A stretch of 64,000 bases of DNA from Apis mellifera (Eukaryota > Arthropoda > Insecta > Hymenoptera > Apidae), in the NCBI RefSeq assembly GCF_003254395.2, contig NC_037644.1, positions 3,681,501 to 3,745,500 on the forward strand, read 5' to 3'. Each line of letters opens with the position of its first letter. Positions within the stretch are counted from its first letter, which is position 1. Made by a program: the position numbers and the translations under genes. Of this stretch, positions 11,695-25,126 are shown one piece after another. The notes under the pieces were generated by a model. The model made no database searches. It saw nothing but the letters and a program-made list of their open reading frames with translations, and was not told the origin of the DNA.

Positions 11695-14600
11695 TTAAAA
11701 CGTGCTATAGCATGACGGAGGATTCATTTCACCAAAGATATTTAGCTCGTAGAGTGAGGCAAACGTGATAAACACCAAGTACCAAATCATCAGTATCACG
11801 CCGTACCGTCGATCTAACTTCCAGCCATTCAAATGGGTCGCTAGCACTAAGAATATCACTGTTGACAGTAAAGATACTGTCGAATACGTCAGACCTGGCG
11901 ATAAAATAACAAGAATTTTTTAAATGTATTTGTATTCGTCAATTTCAAATCCGACAACGATCCATGAATTAAATTTGAACGAAATTTGAATTCAACCGTA
12001 TCTTACCTCGGCTGGTGACGTTTACGTGCGAGCCTGGCTGTATCATCGCAGTTTGTATAAACCAAGGAAGCCCGAGACAAACTAGAATATCGAAGACGTT
12101 ACTTCCAACCGCGTTGCTCACCGCCATGTCGCCAAGACCTTCTTTAATCACCGCTAACGATGAAAGAGCATCGGGCACACTGACGCCAGCAGCGACAAAC
12201 GTCAGACCCATCATCGTGTCGGGTATACCGAGAGTACTGCCTACATCGAATATCGAATATCGACGATGAAAAGAAAGAAACGAAATAGAGCCACTTGAAG
12301 TTTGCTCATTTAATATCCGTTGGAAAATTTGTCTTACCTATAATCGTGATCATCCACACCATGATGTAACTATAGAAACTGATCCAAACCATCGATACGC
12401 AGAAGGTGAAGGGATACCAATTGCGAAATTTTTCTTGGCGGCAATCTGGCATCGTTGCGCGGCACATGAAGTGAATCGGGTAAACAAGGCCCCAAGTGAA
12501 AAGTGTCCATTTGCTGCCATCTGTAGGCTTCTCCAAAGGCGATATTTCGTTTGGATCTGGTTCCTTCGCTTTGTAATACTCTGGTTGTTTCGGAGGTGCT
12601 GCTTCGTTCGTTTCAGGTGCGGTTGGCCCTCCTGTTGCCGCTGTAGACGAGATAATCATTGTATTATTTTATTTTTTTCCATGATAATTAAGTACATTTA
12701 TACTTTTCAAATTTTCAATAGCATTTTGCATTTAATAGAGTGTAGATAAAAAAAATATTCTGAACTTGGATAATATCTTTTCTAAATCAATCTTATAAAT
12801 GATAATTTCTCCTACATTGACATCATATTTACATATTTTGAATATAAAAGATATAAAAGCATGGGTAGCTTTTTTCTTTTGTACAAGTTCTATTGTATTT
12901 ATCCAATTATTCTATTCTATTTATCCAAAAGTGACTTTAAGTTAGGCTAGATTTTTTATAGATTGAACATGTATTTTTTATCATAACATATATGTATATA
13001 TTTATACGTAAATATTATAAATATTTACTCTTAATGTAAAAGGAAATCTTAAAAAATATTCATCAATTAAATATATAAAATGCTAAATATATTTTTGTGA
13101 ATATTTCACTTATTACTCGTATAAGAAAAAGTTGTTCAAAACGATAACATATTTTAAGGTTATAACTATCATAAACTAGAGATAGCTATACATATCTTTA
13201 TTCTTTTTTTTCTGGAACAAATTATATACAAAAGATTGATTTATAAAAGTAAATCGTAAGACATTCAGATGATGATCGATTACCTTCATGTGTTTTATAT
13301 TGATCCGTAGGAGAACAAGGCCCTGTGTACGACAATCGGTCCTCTTGCAACGATCTGTAACTAACGAGAGCGCTCTCTTCCGCCGGTTCATCGTCTTTTG
13401 GTAGAAAAGGTATATTGTAAGATTTCGCCCATCGTTCCAATCTAGTGTTGAAAGATAACGCCACGCAATACACACCGTACATAATCAACATGAACAAGGA
13501 TTCCATCCTGAAAGAGAAAATTTAGTACACAATATATCGTTGAAAAAAAAAGGAAAAAAATAAATTTTTGAAATAAAAATTTTGAAATTCTCTTACCATG
13601 ATATGGATTCGTTGTAAATCGTACCGAGCATTACCAATATCGATACCGCGTAAAAGAAACAATCCCGGCAAAGGGGCCACCAATTCAATTTTGACACCGT
13701 TGTCGTGCAAAGCCCGCACACCGATATCACGAACATTATATTGAATACTGCGCTTCCAATCACACCGCTTATCTGCAACAGCAATATTCGTTATAATTTC
13801 CTATCATATAATAATCTCGAAGTTAAATTTGAAATTTAACCAGATATCAGATATTATGATTTGATCAACGAGAAATACTTACTCCAATATCATCTTTGGC
13901 AAAGAAAACACCGATCACCACTGTTGCCAATTCCGGGGCTGAGGAACCCGCAGCCATGAAAGTTGCTCCAGCAACATCCGGAGACAATCGTAGCTCTGCG
14001 CGTAACGAAATTTAACATTTTTATTAAACTCTTTCATATTTTATAAATTTCTCTCTTCGATAGTGAAGTTTTTTTTTTTCCTTTACCTTCGCAAATTCGA
14101 TCCAAACTGGAGACGAAGTAATCGTCGCAAACGATGGCAAGGCCTAGGAAAGTGTAGATCGCGGCTAAAATATGAATGATCAATCCACCGTGTTTCCTAG
14201 CTTCCGGACCCATCAGAGGCCGTGGAAATTGTTCGATCGCCGGCGGTGAACAGTTTTCTCTTCTCGGCCTCCATGTTGCGCGTTCGTATTTCACAGTGGT
14301 CGTCGATGGAACCTAGAATCTCGAATAAGCAATATCTCTTATTTACGTCCAAAATAAAAGATTGGATGTCCAATTATATTCGATAATAAAAAAAGAAAAA
14401 AAATATCAGAGTTAATCTCACCGTTGTGGTTCTAGGAACATTCTTGGATAAAATCGTTGTGACTTCTTTCTTAGGTGCTACCGCCTTTCCCACTGATTCC
14501 TCCTTTGACTTTTCACGCGCTTCCTTCGATTTTTCCTCTTTCTTTATCTTTTCTTCCTTGCCTTTCTCCTCTTGTTGTTGTTGTTTCTCGCCCGCCTCCT

Positions 14601-14895
14601 CCTCCTCCTCCTTGTTCCTCCCTTCGTTTTTCTCATCCGTTTCCTTCGCTACGCTTTCCACCGATAACGGCTCCTTGACCGTTTCCTCGAGGTCAACCGT
14701 GGTCGCAAACGTCTCCAAGGTAGATTCCACGGTCCAGTTTTCCTCGCGATCCGTAGAACTGGGATAAGTGGAAGTTAGCTCTTCAGGTATTTTTGCACAA
14801 GTGATGTACTGAACTAACACGTATACGATGAAGAGACCTATGCGCAAAGGCCGTCTTTTGCGCCGCGAATTACTTTGTAACTGAATTCGCCTCAT
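11695..14895 (-). CDS. K+-dependent Na+/Ca2+ exchanger (NCKX, SLC24 family)
   Basis: Eight coding exons on the minus strand: 14422-14895, 14087-14312, 13883-13995, 13597-13772, 13284-13507, 12338-12640, 12007-12240 and 11695-11894. They give 1950 nt and 649 aa, with GT/AG borders and consistent phase. This antiporter family extrudes Ca2+ and K+ in exchange for Na+ at the plasma membrane. Residues 17-33 form a hydrophobic segment (signal or first TM), followed by a Glu/Lys-rich extracellular stretch to about 155. The alpha-1 repeat (about 235-290) contains ATFMAAGSSAPEL, with Glu255 at the ion-binding position. A charged cytoplasmic loop runs from about 346 to 440. The alpha-2 repeat (507-560) contains AAGVSVPD (Asp529) and GSNVFDIL (Asp556). 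Asp556 matches Asp575 of human NCKX2, the residue known to confer K+ dependence. The alpha-2 sequence resembles NCKX3/4 more than NCKX1/2. I start at the ATG at 14895 because the in-frame ATG at 14913 reads through a probable acceptor (TATGTTTCAG) ending at 14905. A 5' non-coding exon upstream is therefore likely. Confidence 0.93.
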
Positions 14896-14904
14896 TGTCT
14901 TCGG

Positions 14905-17900
14905 CTGAAACATATTTTTTATTATTTAAATTTAATAAATCATACATATACGTGTCTTTTTTTTATATGTAAATATAAAAAAAAAGAATTAAACCAGTTA
15001 TTTGCATTAATCAATAGGAAATTGATATTTAATATTTAATATTATTTATATATATTTTTTTAATTTAAATAGATAGATAGGATTAGGTTGGTAAATAAGT
15101 AGATATTTTTAAAAGATTTGTATACTTTGAAAATTGATTTTTTTTATTGCATTTATCAAAAATTAAACTTTGAGAGATTTTGAAGATACTTTTCTATTTC
15201 CTTATATCTTGAATTTTATATTATGTATGAAATATTTGTTATAAGAAATAATGTAATGTAAAATTTTTTAAATTTATTTACCCTAAAATAAAGTTTTAAA
15301 TAAATTAAATAAAATTTTCATTGTAATTTCATTGTTAATTGTAAACTATTTATTTTATTTCTATTATTCCAATTTCTATTATAAGTTACTTAAACTGTTA
15401 TAAGTTGGAAATATTTTAGGATATAACTATCCGAATATAGAGATATAGGTCAGCAAAAGTATACTAGTTTGTGAGTAATGTTATGTAACATTTATTTAAC
15501 GTTCAACGTATTTCAAGTTCTTCGATTTTAAAAAAATATCATTTTTTAATCAATTAATAAAAGCCATTAACTGGCTTTCAATCCAATAAAATATTGAAAA
15601 AAATTTAATTGTTTTCGTTCCAATATATATTACGTATCGATCGTAAGAAAGATGCTTATTTAATGATTCGTAAAGTACATATACACGCACACACATTTAA
15701 TATATATATCTACTATATTACGAATAACAATATTTAACGATAAATAAAGATATTTTACGAATAAACAAAAGAGATATAAATTTATTCAAATTTTCACTTG
15801 TATCTATTCTTATCAGAAAATAAAAAATTAACGAGAAGAAAATAATTTGATACAATTGTATGATAGTTTTATAATCAATAATAAAAAAATAAAATATTTG
15901 TGTTAAATATAACACGATCAATAACATTTGTATTAAAAACTGAAAAATATACTTAAAATATATTTAAAATTGTATGCGAAATATATAGATTTATTTATGA
16001 TTCAATCAGATATATTATTTTTTTCTAGTATATTCAAGCGTATCCCATGTATAGAGTGTATATTGAAATATTTTTATATATATTTACAATTTGTTCTTAT
16101 AAAAATTTAATTTTTGTTTCTATATTTTTGATGAAGGTTTAACACATACATGTATAATATATAATTTTTTTTTAATAGATTATCATTTTAAAAAGATAAA
16201 ATCAATGTTCAAAGTTTTAATTTTAGTTATGAAAAATATGAAAGTTATGAAAAATATACAAATGAAATTGTATTCAAAATATATTAAAATTCTGAAATCT
16301 TTAGAAATTGATTTTTACTTCCTTAAAAAATATATTTCTATGATTGATTATATATTTCTTTATATATATTTAAAAAAATTGTAAACAATAATATCTATTT
16401 CATATTAAAAGAAAGAAGAAGATTATATTTTTTCGATCAGATAATTTTTATAGCTAAATATTTAAAATTATTATGAAAATTATATCAGATTTCGCAATCT
16501 GATCACAGAATTAATATATTCCTATTCTTCAATCATGATTAGATCTTTTTATATTTATAACATGATATTTAATTAAAAAATAATAAAAAAATAAATCTTT
16601 CTGTTATTATTTTCATTCTTTTGTAAAAATCATTGTAAAAAAGTCATTGAATTTGATTGAAAGAAAATTTGTAAATTTTTTCAACATGTTTTTTTTATTT
16701 TTCTAATTATCGAAGTTTAAATATGAACGAATGAAAAATCAAATTTTCGATGCTTTTTTCTTCTTTCCCATTTTTTGCGTGTAAAAAAATATTCGATTTG
16801 CAATTAACATAAAAATGATTAAAATTGAATAAATTATTTGTTCCCATCGAGTAAATAATTCTTCACGTGATCTAAATATTTGAAACTCTGTAAATGTATA
16901 TAATACATTTAGTAGGAAACGAAATATAGAATATACAGAAACCATAAAATTACGTATCAAATTATTAAACTAGAGATTCGTATTTATCACAACTATATGT
17001 AATAAAATTAACTTCTTACTGTGTGTAAAATTTAACTGCGATTTATACGATGAAATATACATTTCAAAATCGAAATAATAATCGCAACAGAGTTTCCTAT
17101 TTAAACAGAACTATTTTCATCGGCAATACAGAAATAATTTTAATTTTATAATTAGCACATGAACACGAAGAGCGTGAGGAAAATGAAATTGTTAGTGAAA
17201 GTGACCCAATTCGAGATTTCTACCGATCGTTAAATGGTAGAACACGATGCATGCATGTATGTATGGTAGCTCCGGCTTACCCCTTTCTCAGAAACGTTGC
17301 ACATTATGCGCCAGCAAATTCGACGTCGCCAATATTTTTCTCAAATGTCTTAAAACATGCAACCGATTATTGTCACGCAAAAGGTTTGGTTTAATAACCA
17401 GCCATTTAATAATCGAAAAACACCCTTTTGATTTTCCTTTTTTTACACTCAATAATCCCGCGAAGATTTCTATCGCTATCCGAGTGGCAAGTGTTGCGTA
17501 CCGTCGTTGTTATTCGAGAAGAAAGGGATATTAAATACTTCTATTAAAGTAAAGGCAAACTTTATCGCTGCGTCGTGCTCGAATTATTGATTTGCATAAA
17601 AACTGTCAGTTACAATGCGTTCTCGACGTGTTTGCGCGGTACGTAGGCGTCGTCTTCTTGGAAACGTAGGTGTCGTGCTTACTGAACCACCCTCGACTTA
17701 ATACAACGTCCAATATCGTTGTCCCCTTTCATCGATGATTCAGACATTCTTACAAGACGTATAAAATATCCCGGAAATATGAAAATCCTATCCTTTCGCG
17801 TCCCTCATCTTTTATTTTCGCGTATTCTTTATCCCCCCCCTCCTCCTCTTTTTCTTTCTTTACTTTATCCGCTTTGATTTTTCTTCGTATACGAAACCCG

Positions 17901-19397
17901 TTGTATCCTCAATTTTTATTCCTCGATTCTCGTTTCCTTTTTCTTTCAATTTTTGCACTGTCAGTTTGCACGCGTTTAAGAGGCCATTCCTAAACACTCA
18001 TACGGGCTTTTCGTTTTTAACGATCTCTACTCGCACATACCACCCACATCCACCGACCCGATACACCATTTATCGTTTGCCGTTCGACTGTAACCGCCTG
18101 TTTCACGTTACGTTTATGCGCTGCTCGCGAATGAATCCTTTCGCATCTCTTCTCGTACACCATTGCCACCACCCTCCTTTACTATAGCTCTTTCTCTCTT
18201 TTTCTCCTCCCAATATATCTATATATTTTACTTACACCAACATGCGAGCATGCGCGCACGTGAAACCACCCTGTTACCAATCCACCAATACACGCGCACG
18301 CGTACGTGCACACATCTACACGTAATCCTCTATCTCTTTTCCTTTTATTCGCATCCCTTTGATACTATCTGTATCGGATGAACGTGCGCATGCGCGCCGC
18401 TATCAAAATGTCACCATCTAATATGTGCATCATAACAAAAATGAAAACCGCATGAATAAATTGATGATTACTAACGAAAAGAATGAAAAGAGAAAAAAGA
18501 AACGAGTAGACAGCTTCGCATGAAATTATAACTATATATTTAACTATATTTAGACGAATAACAAATTGGATATAAATATCAGACATGTAGGATGAAGGAA
18601 AGATGTATAGGATATGAACCTAAATATGTGTATCGAGATCAAAGAATAGGAAGCAAATATAACAATCCATTCCTATCTTTACGCGATATCTGCTGTTGTT
18701 CGTTCGTTGCACCTGTATTTTTTAAGATCGTTCATTCGTTCTATAGTATTCTATATCTTCAATTGTATAAAATAAAAATAGTTTTTTATCTATAGTTTAT
18801 TGAATTTGTACATATATATAATAAGATCGTTATATACGTAGAGAAAAAAAGAGAGAAAGAGTTTTATATAAATCATGTCGCCGTCCAAAGATAAATGTTA
18901 AAAATATCAAGGATTCGCAATCTATCAGTTTTTTTTATTATTCATAAATGTTATCATTTGATATTCTCTTGCAAACAAAATTTTCGTTATATTTATTTAA
19001 TTATTCGACCGTCATCGATCGAAACATTAATTGGAGTAGATACCAAGGAAACTATAAATCAACAATGTAACAAGCGACATGCAATTGTAAATAAAATTGA
19101 TGTGTCAAAATATATGACAAGTAAATAATCTAATAATTAATTATTTTACGCCGTATATGATAAACGCAAGAACGTATACTTACTCCGTTTATAATTCGTA
19201 AATCTTGTGCCGTATTCGAGTAATCAGTCACAATATTGTAAGTTTTGAAACAAATTTTATCAAATGTTAATTGGTAGTGAAATAAGCTAACTTCGTATCG
19301 TCGTAAAATCGAACGAGATTTTACGATTTTACGTTTTTCTATATACAAATACAAATTTCAATATCTTCATCTAAATATCTATTATAATGTTTATATT
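14905..19397. other. Intergenic, AT-rich, with a C-rich zone at 17.5-18.4 kb
   Basis: No coding exon identified. 15000-17000 is very AT-rich. 17240-18420 is richer in C and CpG and has a 95-codon plus-strand ORF at 17247-17534 with several Cys but no homolog I recognise. At 18385-18395 lies TGCGCATGCGC, an NRF1-like palindrome typical of insect and vertebrate promoters. This zone would be a reasonable place for the exchanger's upstream promoter (minus strand), but that is inference. Confidence 0.5.
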
Positions 19398-19403
19398 TTT
19401 ATT
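19398..19403 (-). terminator. Polyadenylation signal of TTC1
   Basis: AATAAA on the minus strand (TTTATT on plus) about 116 nt downstream of the TTC1 stop codon. Confidence 0.5.
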
Positions 19404-19518
19404 ACAACAAGCACACACCATTCAAGCAGAATTTACATAGGTATGTATGTATCAATATTCCGCGACATGTTTTCAGAATCCATTCTTATGACGTTTAATA
19501 TATATATCAATTACTGTA

Positions 19519-20601
19519 TTATCTAGGATTCTGATGAAACTTCACGGAATAACCACCGCTATTTGGATCCTTTTGTAGTTCAAAATTATTCGTGGAAAGT
19601 CCAAAAGGTTTCAATACCATATTTCCTAAATCTTTCAGTTTTCCCAACATTTCAGCTTTCAATTTTTCATTTCTTTCGTGAATCAACGGAGGTAATCTCT
19701 GTGAAAGAAATTAATGTTAATAAATAATATTAATAATAAATATCACAGAATAAAAAAAGATATATTTTCATAATTACTCGAACTGCATAATTTGCGTCTG
19801 TATGACCAGGATCAAAAGTTAAAATCTTTTTGTAATCTTCCAAAGCTTCGTCTAATTTCTCTGTCTCTTCATATAGTCGAGCCCTTCTAGCATATACTTT
19901 CACATAACTTGGATTTAATTCTATAGCTTTTGTGCAATCGGATATTGCAGATTCTCTATCCTATTTAAATAATATTATATAAATATTAGAGCTAAAAAAT
20001 TGTTTCTTTGAAAAGTATATTCTTTATGTAATATCATTACCAAACATTTTAACTTTGCAGCAGCTCTGTTGGCATACAAAATGGATCTCTCTTTACTATA
20101 GGCTAATGGACAAGTTTGAATTGCTTGCGTGTAAACAGATATTGCCTCAAGGTATTCTTCGCGTTTAAATAAATCATTTCCTTCATTTTTATATTTTTCT
20201 GCTTCTGCTTTAAGACTCTGAAAAAAGAAAAAAAATATATAAATTTTGTGATGTATTTTTATCACTGCTATAATTTTAAAAATTATATAAATACAAAAAA
20301 TACAAACTTCTTTTTCTTCTTCAGAAAGATTTTGTTCTCTTTCTTTTAATATTTCTTCATCCATATTATCTTTTTCATGATTTGCATCCCCTTTACACTT
20401 TGTTTCCCAATTATCATCATCACTATTTCGTTTTATACGTTCATTGCAATCATTCGACAAATTACCATTTTTCGATTTTTGGATATCGTCCTTTGATGTA
20501 GTATAATTATCATTTTCTTTGATACAAGAACTTTCTAGATCTTTCGTAAGTTCTTCTATAATTTCTTCATTCGTTTTTAAACGTTCAGATTTGTCGTCCA
20601 T
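19519..20601 (-). CDS. Ttc1: Tetratricopeptide repeat protein 1 (TTC1)
   Basis: Four exons on the minus strand: 20308-20601, 20041-20217, 19778-19960 and 19519-19698. All introns are phase 0; the protein is 277 aa, close to the roughly 290 aa of vertebrate TTC1. The first 98 residues are acidic, polar and low-complexity, as in the family. Three TPR units follow at about 102-135 (EKYKNEGNDLFKREEYLEAI), 139-172 (ILYANRAAAKLK...AISDCTKAIELNP) and 177-210 (YARRARLYEETEKLDEALED). The C-terminal region (219-277) carries the conserved RLPPLIHERNEKLKAEMLGK and LKDLGNMVLKPFGLS motifs that identify TTC1 rather than a generic TPR protein. The family is cytosolic and has been linked to Hsp90/Hsp70 co-chaperone and G-protein adaptor functions. 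The first donor is the weak GTTTGT. A reading continued from the second exon into its intron gives a spurious longer ORF. Confidence 0.93.
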
Positions 20602-22399
20602 TGTAGCGTTGTTTTTTACACGATGATTTAATACCTGATCTTAACGTATACAACGAATTATTAAGGTTAACTACAGCATTACATGCACAAGCAGACGACT
20701 CTGAACTTGTATGTCAACTATGATTGCAGATTACGTTGACGTTTCTTCGTGATTCACACATTTGTCATCAGAGAGCGCTTTATGATGCGACTATAATGAC
20801 ATCTATTTCCGATCTTTTATCCTAATATAAGAAATATATAAATTTTCTTAACAAAAATATATCATTCAAGAGAAAATCAAAATAGTTAATGATTTAATGA
20901 TTTAATAGTTATTTTTATAAAAGAATAATTCATATTTTTTACGAAAATAAGTAAAAATTAAATAATGCAACGAATAATTTATTTTAAATATTTAATATAT
21001 GTATTTTTAATATTATATATTTTCATATATTTTTACATTTTTAAATTTTTCCGTAAGTACGTAAATATTGATATTATAATAAATTTTTATGTTTATTTTT
21101 ATTTAATATACAAACAATAATACATATCTTTAGTTTAAAATTATATTATTTTACTATTTTGATAAAAGAAAATGTGCATGTATTTTTTACTATAATACGT
21201 ATATACATTTTACTATAAATATTTTATGTTTCATTAATAAATGAAGACAATAATTATTATATTGTTCTTTTTTTGTTTTTTATGTTTTATATTTTATGCA
21301 TACTTCAATATAATATAACATAAATTATGTATAAAGGAAAATAAATTATTATTTGTACGTGTATGGAACAATGAAAGAGGAGAAATTATATCCAACTAGA
21401 AATGATCAGAGTAAACCTACGAATATTGTAAGTACGTGCTCTAGTCTCATTAAGCTTATTAGCTCGTCGAGTATGCAATAAGTTATTTCCTCATATTGTA
21501 AATTATATAGTTATAAATAAAATATAAAATATAATAAATAAACAATAAATAATTTAACGAAAAATAATTTAATTTATTATAGATAATTCAGTACAACTGA
21601 ATCGATTTTTGTGATTCTCTTATGTTTCTTATTTTTTTTTTAAATAAGAAAAAGAATATAATTGACGAACTTCATCACAATAATATTAAAATATTGACAT
21701 TGAATACTATTTATGGTTCAATAGTAATTATGAGAAGTTCGATGAAATTGTACATAAGGATTTCATTTCCGTTAAAACGATAAACAGGATTTTAGGTCAT
21801 AAACTGTTAAACTGTCTTTAGTAGGAATGAGATAAATAAGGATTCTGGTATTGCAGCCTGCGGGCTTTTCTTCATCACAAGTTTGATCTATTACATATAG
21901 TAAAATTTCGATCAGAACAGAAGTTTTATCAGATATGTCATTCTGAAGTCACTTTTTTTTATTTTTGCATTATATTGTTATTTATCATCGCTGACATGTA
22001 TTACAATACTATGCAAGAAAAATATATAATTTTAATATTTTTTTGAAAGATAACGAAGAAATTATCAATTCCAAGAAAAACTACGATCAAGTTTTTATAA
22101 CTTGTAACACATACAAAGTGAATTGAAATTTTTAATATTAAATTTATTAAAGTCGGGAAAATTTTATAATATAAAATAAAATAGAAAATAAAAATAATAA
22201 TATATTGGATATTTGAAGTACTATTTTTGAAAAATTTGATAAGAATTTATAAGTTTAATTATCTTTAGATTAATTATCTTTTAGATTTTTAATTTATCTT
22301 TAATTAAACTAGTAAAAAATTAAAACTAAATAATTATATATATATTGATTATTCTAGATATATCTAATATATATATTTAAAAATAATGAATGAAGAATG

Positions 22400-23024
22400 A
22401 GATTTTTTTTAATTTAATATCTCATTTTTAAAAATCAAATTTCAATTTATTGAAAATCTATTTAATTTTCTTAAAAATAAGAAAATTATCAAATGAAAAA
22501 GAATAATTTCTTCATCTTCTTAATTTTATCTTTTGTTTTTTTCTTTTTTTTGGTTTGAAAACAATATTTTTAATATAATTTTGCTTTCTTGTATTATAAA
22601 TGTCGACTCACTCTTTTTTTTAATTTAATATCTCATTTTTAAAAATCAAATTTCAATTTATTGAAAATCTATTTAATTTTCTTAGAAAATTATCAAATGA
22701 AAAAGAATAATTTCTTTATCTTCTTGATTTTATCTTTTGTTTTTTCTTTTTTTTGGTTTGAAAACAATATTTTTAATACAATTTTGCTTTCTTGTATTAT
22801 AAATGTCGACTCACTCTTTTTTTTAATTTAATATCTCATTTTTAAAAATCAAATTTCAATTTATTGAAAATCTATTTAATTTTCTTAAAAATAAGAAAAT
22901 TATCAAATGAAAAAGAATAATTTCTTTATCTTCTTAATTTTATCTTTTGTTTTTTCTTTTTTTTGGTTTGAAAACAATATTTTTAATACAATTTTGCTTC
23001 TTGTATTATAAATGTCGACTCACT
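22400..23024. repeat. Minisatellite array, about 205-bp unit, three copies
   Basis: Each unit runs from TTTTTTTTAATTTAATATCTC to AAATGTCGACTCACTC. The GTCGAC landmark occurs at 22602, 22805 and 23014, giving periods of 203 and 209 bp. The copies differ mainly by small indels in A/T runs and a few substitutions. Confidence 0.9.
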
Positions 23025-24486
23025 CTATATAAGCAAGGTAATCATATTCTTTTTCAACAAAATTATCTCGTATCAAGAATTGTTTCATTCAGTTTATAAA
23101 TATTTCGTATATAACGAACGTGAGATTTTAAACGAATTTTTTTTTTTTAGCGCGCCAACCACGCAGACCATGTACGATCATTGCACGCTCTTTAATTATA
23201 ATGATATTTCATAACTTTTACATGGATGTAACTTTTATACGAATATTTCTTTTATGCGTACGTTTTTTTTTTTTTTTCATTTCGCGTTTAAAAAAGAAAA
23301 ATATAATTCTCGATAACGCACAATGCAATTATTTTACAAATAACGGGACGATAAGATAGATAAAAATTTTATAATCGAAATTATGACACTCTGTGAGAAT
23401 CGGGGAAAGCGCAAGCAGTGGCCACAAGGGTATATTTTTCTTCTTGGAGGATGGTAACGGCGCACGACCGTGCGCCATCATGGTAGATCGACCGTATAAC
23501 TAATATCAGTTTCTTTTCTTATAAACTGCCGCACTAACAAATCTTTTCGAACAACTCAATGAAAATGCTGAGAATTTTTCCAACTTTATTTCTTCTCCCT
23601 TTTTTTTTTACTGATGATTAAACGTTTTTTTAGATAACAAATTTATTATTTGGACAATTGATTTAATTTTTTTAAAAAATAGACAAATAAATTTTTCTTC
23701 ACTTTGCTGACATTCCAATTTAAAAAAAAATTTGGATCAACTTGAACGATAATGATTACGTTGTTGATTACGTATCTATTACTTTTTTGTTCAGATTCAA
23801 AAACAATTATATTATATGTTAATTTAAATATAACTTATGGATTTAGATATTGTTTAATGCAAGTGGTGTGAAATTTTCATTCGATTTATAGGAAAATTAT
23901 TCTTCTTGGAAATAGAAATGGGGTAGATAACCGTTCGAACTGCTTCAAATTTCTAAAGAGTATTAATGTAATATCTCTGTTCCGTGATTTAGTCGAGAAT
24001 AAAAGCACTCATCTATCGAGTGAAATCTTGCAAACAGATGCCTTTGTTGAAACAAACAATATGTTCATTTCATATGAAACTATTATCTTTTCTCGATATA
24101 AGATAAACGGTCATATTATGCTAGATATTTTTTAACGTTCAATCTGATATTTACCTTGTATATTTTGCAGAATTTCAAAAACAATTAACTTTTTTCTCTA
24201 ACAATATATGAAAATTATTTCAAATAACTTTATATTTTTGTATTTTCATCAATATATATAATTGATTGTATGAAAATTATTTGATTTTAAAAATGATCAA
24301 AAAATAGTTTCATTTGTCCACTTTCAGTTAATCAATGATACAATTTTAAAAAATTCAAAAATAAAAATATTCGATGGAATAAATGTAAAATAAAGATATG
24401 TCTGGAAATTATTTAAGAAGATAAAAAAATTAAAAAGGAAAAATAAAATATCTGCGTCGTATATTTGGTGAAAGAATTTACTATTA

Positions 24487-24562
24487 ATGATGAATTTAAC
24501 AAAAGCGATAAAACAAACAATTGCAACAGCAAGAAAACTCCATTGCTTGATATCCAACATGG
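24487..24562 (-). other. Possible membrane-protein N-terminal exon
   Basis: On the minus strand, GCGGCCATG starts MLDIKQWSFLAVAIVC... with a strong hydrophobic segment after a short charged head, like a type II membrane anchor or signal anchor. A weak donor (AATA/GTAAAT) lies near 24487. The ORF also extends upstream in frame to 24617. Codon composition is more even than in the AT-rich surroundings, but no second exon was found. Confidence 0.2.
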
Positions 24563-25057
24563 CCGCCAACCCATGGTTAATAGAAACACAAAGTTCTGGA
24601 AGAATATTCTTGATCACAAGTTTCTTGATATAATTAAATCTTAAATTAATTAATTTAATCCCTACTCTTCCAAATTCTTAAATATAATTACTTATTAAAA
24701 AAAAATAATAATATTGCAACAAATTATAAAACATCAACTTTTCTAAACAATCTTTTTATTTGTTAAATGAAAAATTCCATCAATAATATCAGTTCAATTA
24801 ATTCAATTAATTATAAAAGAATTCAAGAATGAGATAGCTTTTCATTGATACATTTCGTTTAAAAGTACGAGGTAGACCAAAACAAAAAGAAAAAAAAGAA
24901 TAAAAAGCGGATAAAGAAGAGGAAAAGTACAAAGAGGGAATCGGTGGTTACCCAAACATTACGTATTCGAGATAGCTACAAGTTGAGATATTTGCAACAA
25001 AAGGGGTACGGGGGTTAGATTTCTATTCCCCAACGGTGGAGCAAGCTTCGTTTTCTC

Positions 25058-25126
25058 ATTGGTCCCCCCAGATCCGTGACGTCACTACGCCTGCCTATGT
25101 AAAGGTGAAGCACGCGGAGCGTCAGT
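25058..25126 (+). promoter_or_regulatory. Core promoter with CCAAT, CRE, TATA-like box and TCAGT initiator
   Basis: Within 70 bp, on the plus strand: inverted CCAAT (ATTGG, 25058-25062), a perfect cAMP response element TGACGTCA (25077-25084), a TATA-like TATGTAAA (25096-25103) and the arthropod initiator TCAGT (25122-25126). The initiator A lies 28 nt from the first T of the TATA-like box, which is normal spacing. The region is GC-richer than its surroundings. A CRE fits a neuropeptide gene, so I assign it tentatively to Tk. Confidence 0.5.

Larger units (their letters stand above)
20602..25057. other. Intergenic, very AT-rich, with one minisatellite and a small GC island
   Basis: 20602-20830 is the 5' flank of TTC1. 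20900-22400 shows nothing but A/T-rich DNA. A three-copy minisatellite lies at 22400-23024. A GC-richer patch at 23400-23500 contains the perfect inverted repeat GGCGCACG-AC-CGTGCGCC (23459-23476). A possible membrane-protein exon on the minus strand lies near 24487-24562. Confidence 0.55.

Noticed and set aside
12435..12749. 104-codon plus-strand ORF
   Set aside because: Antisense shadow of exchanger exon 12338-12640.
14426..14767. 113-codon plus-strand ORF, Ser/Phe/Pro-rich
   Set aside because: It is the antisense reading of the Glu/Lys-rich first exon of the exchanger, which has strong homology and splice support on the minus strand.
17247..17534. 95-codon plus-strand ORF with CTLC...CLKTC spacing resembling a zinc finger
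   Set aside because: The Cys pattern lacks His partners and other finger residues; no splice support, and the region is merely CpG-richer.
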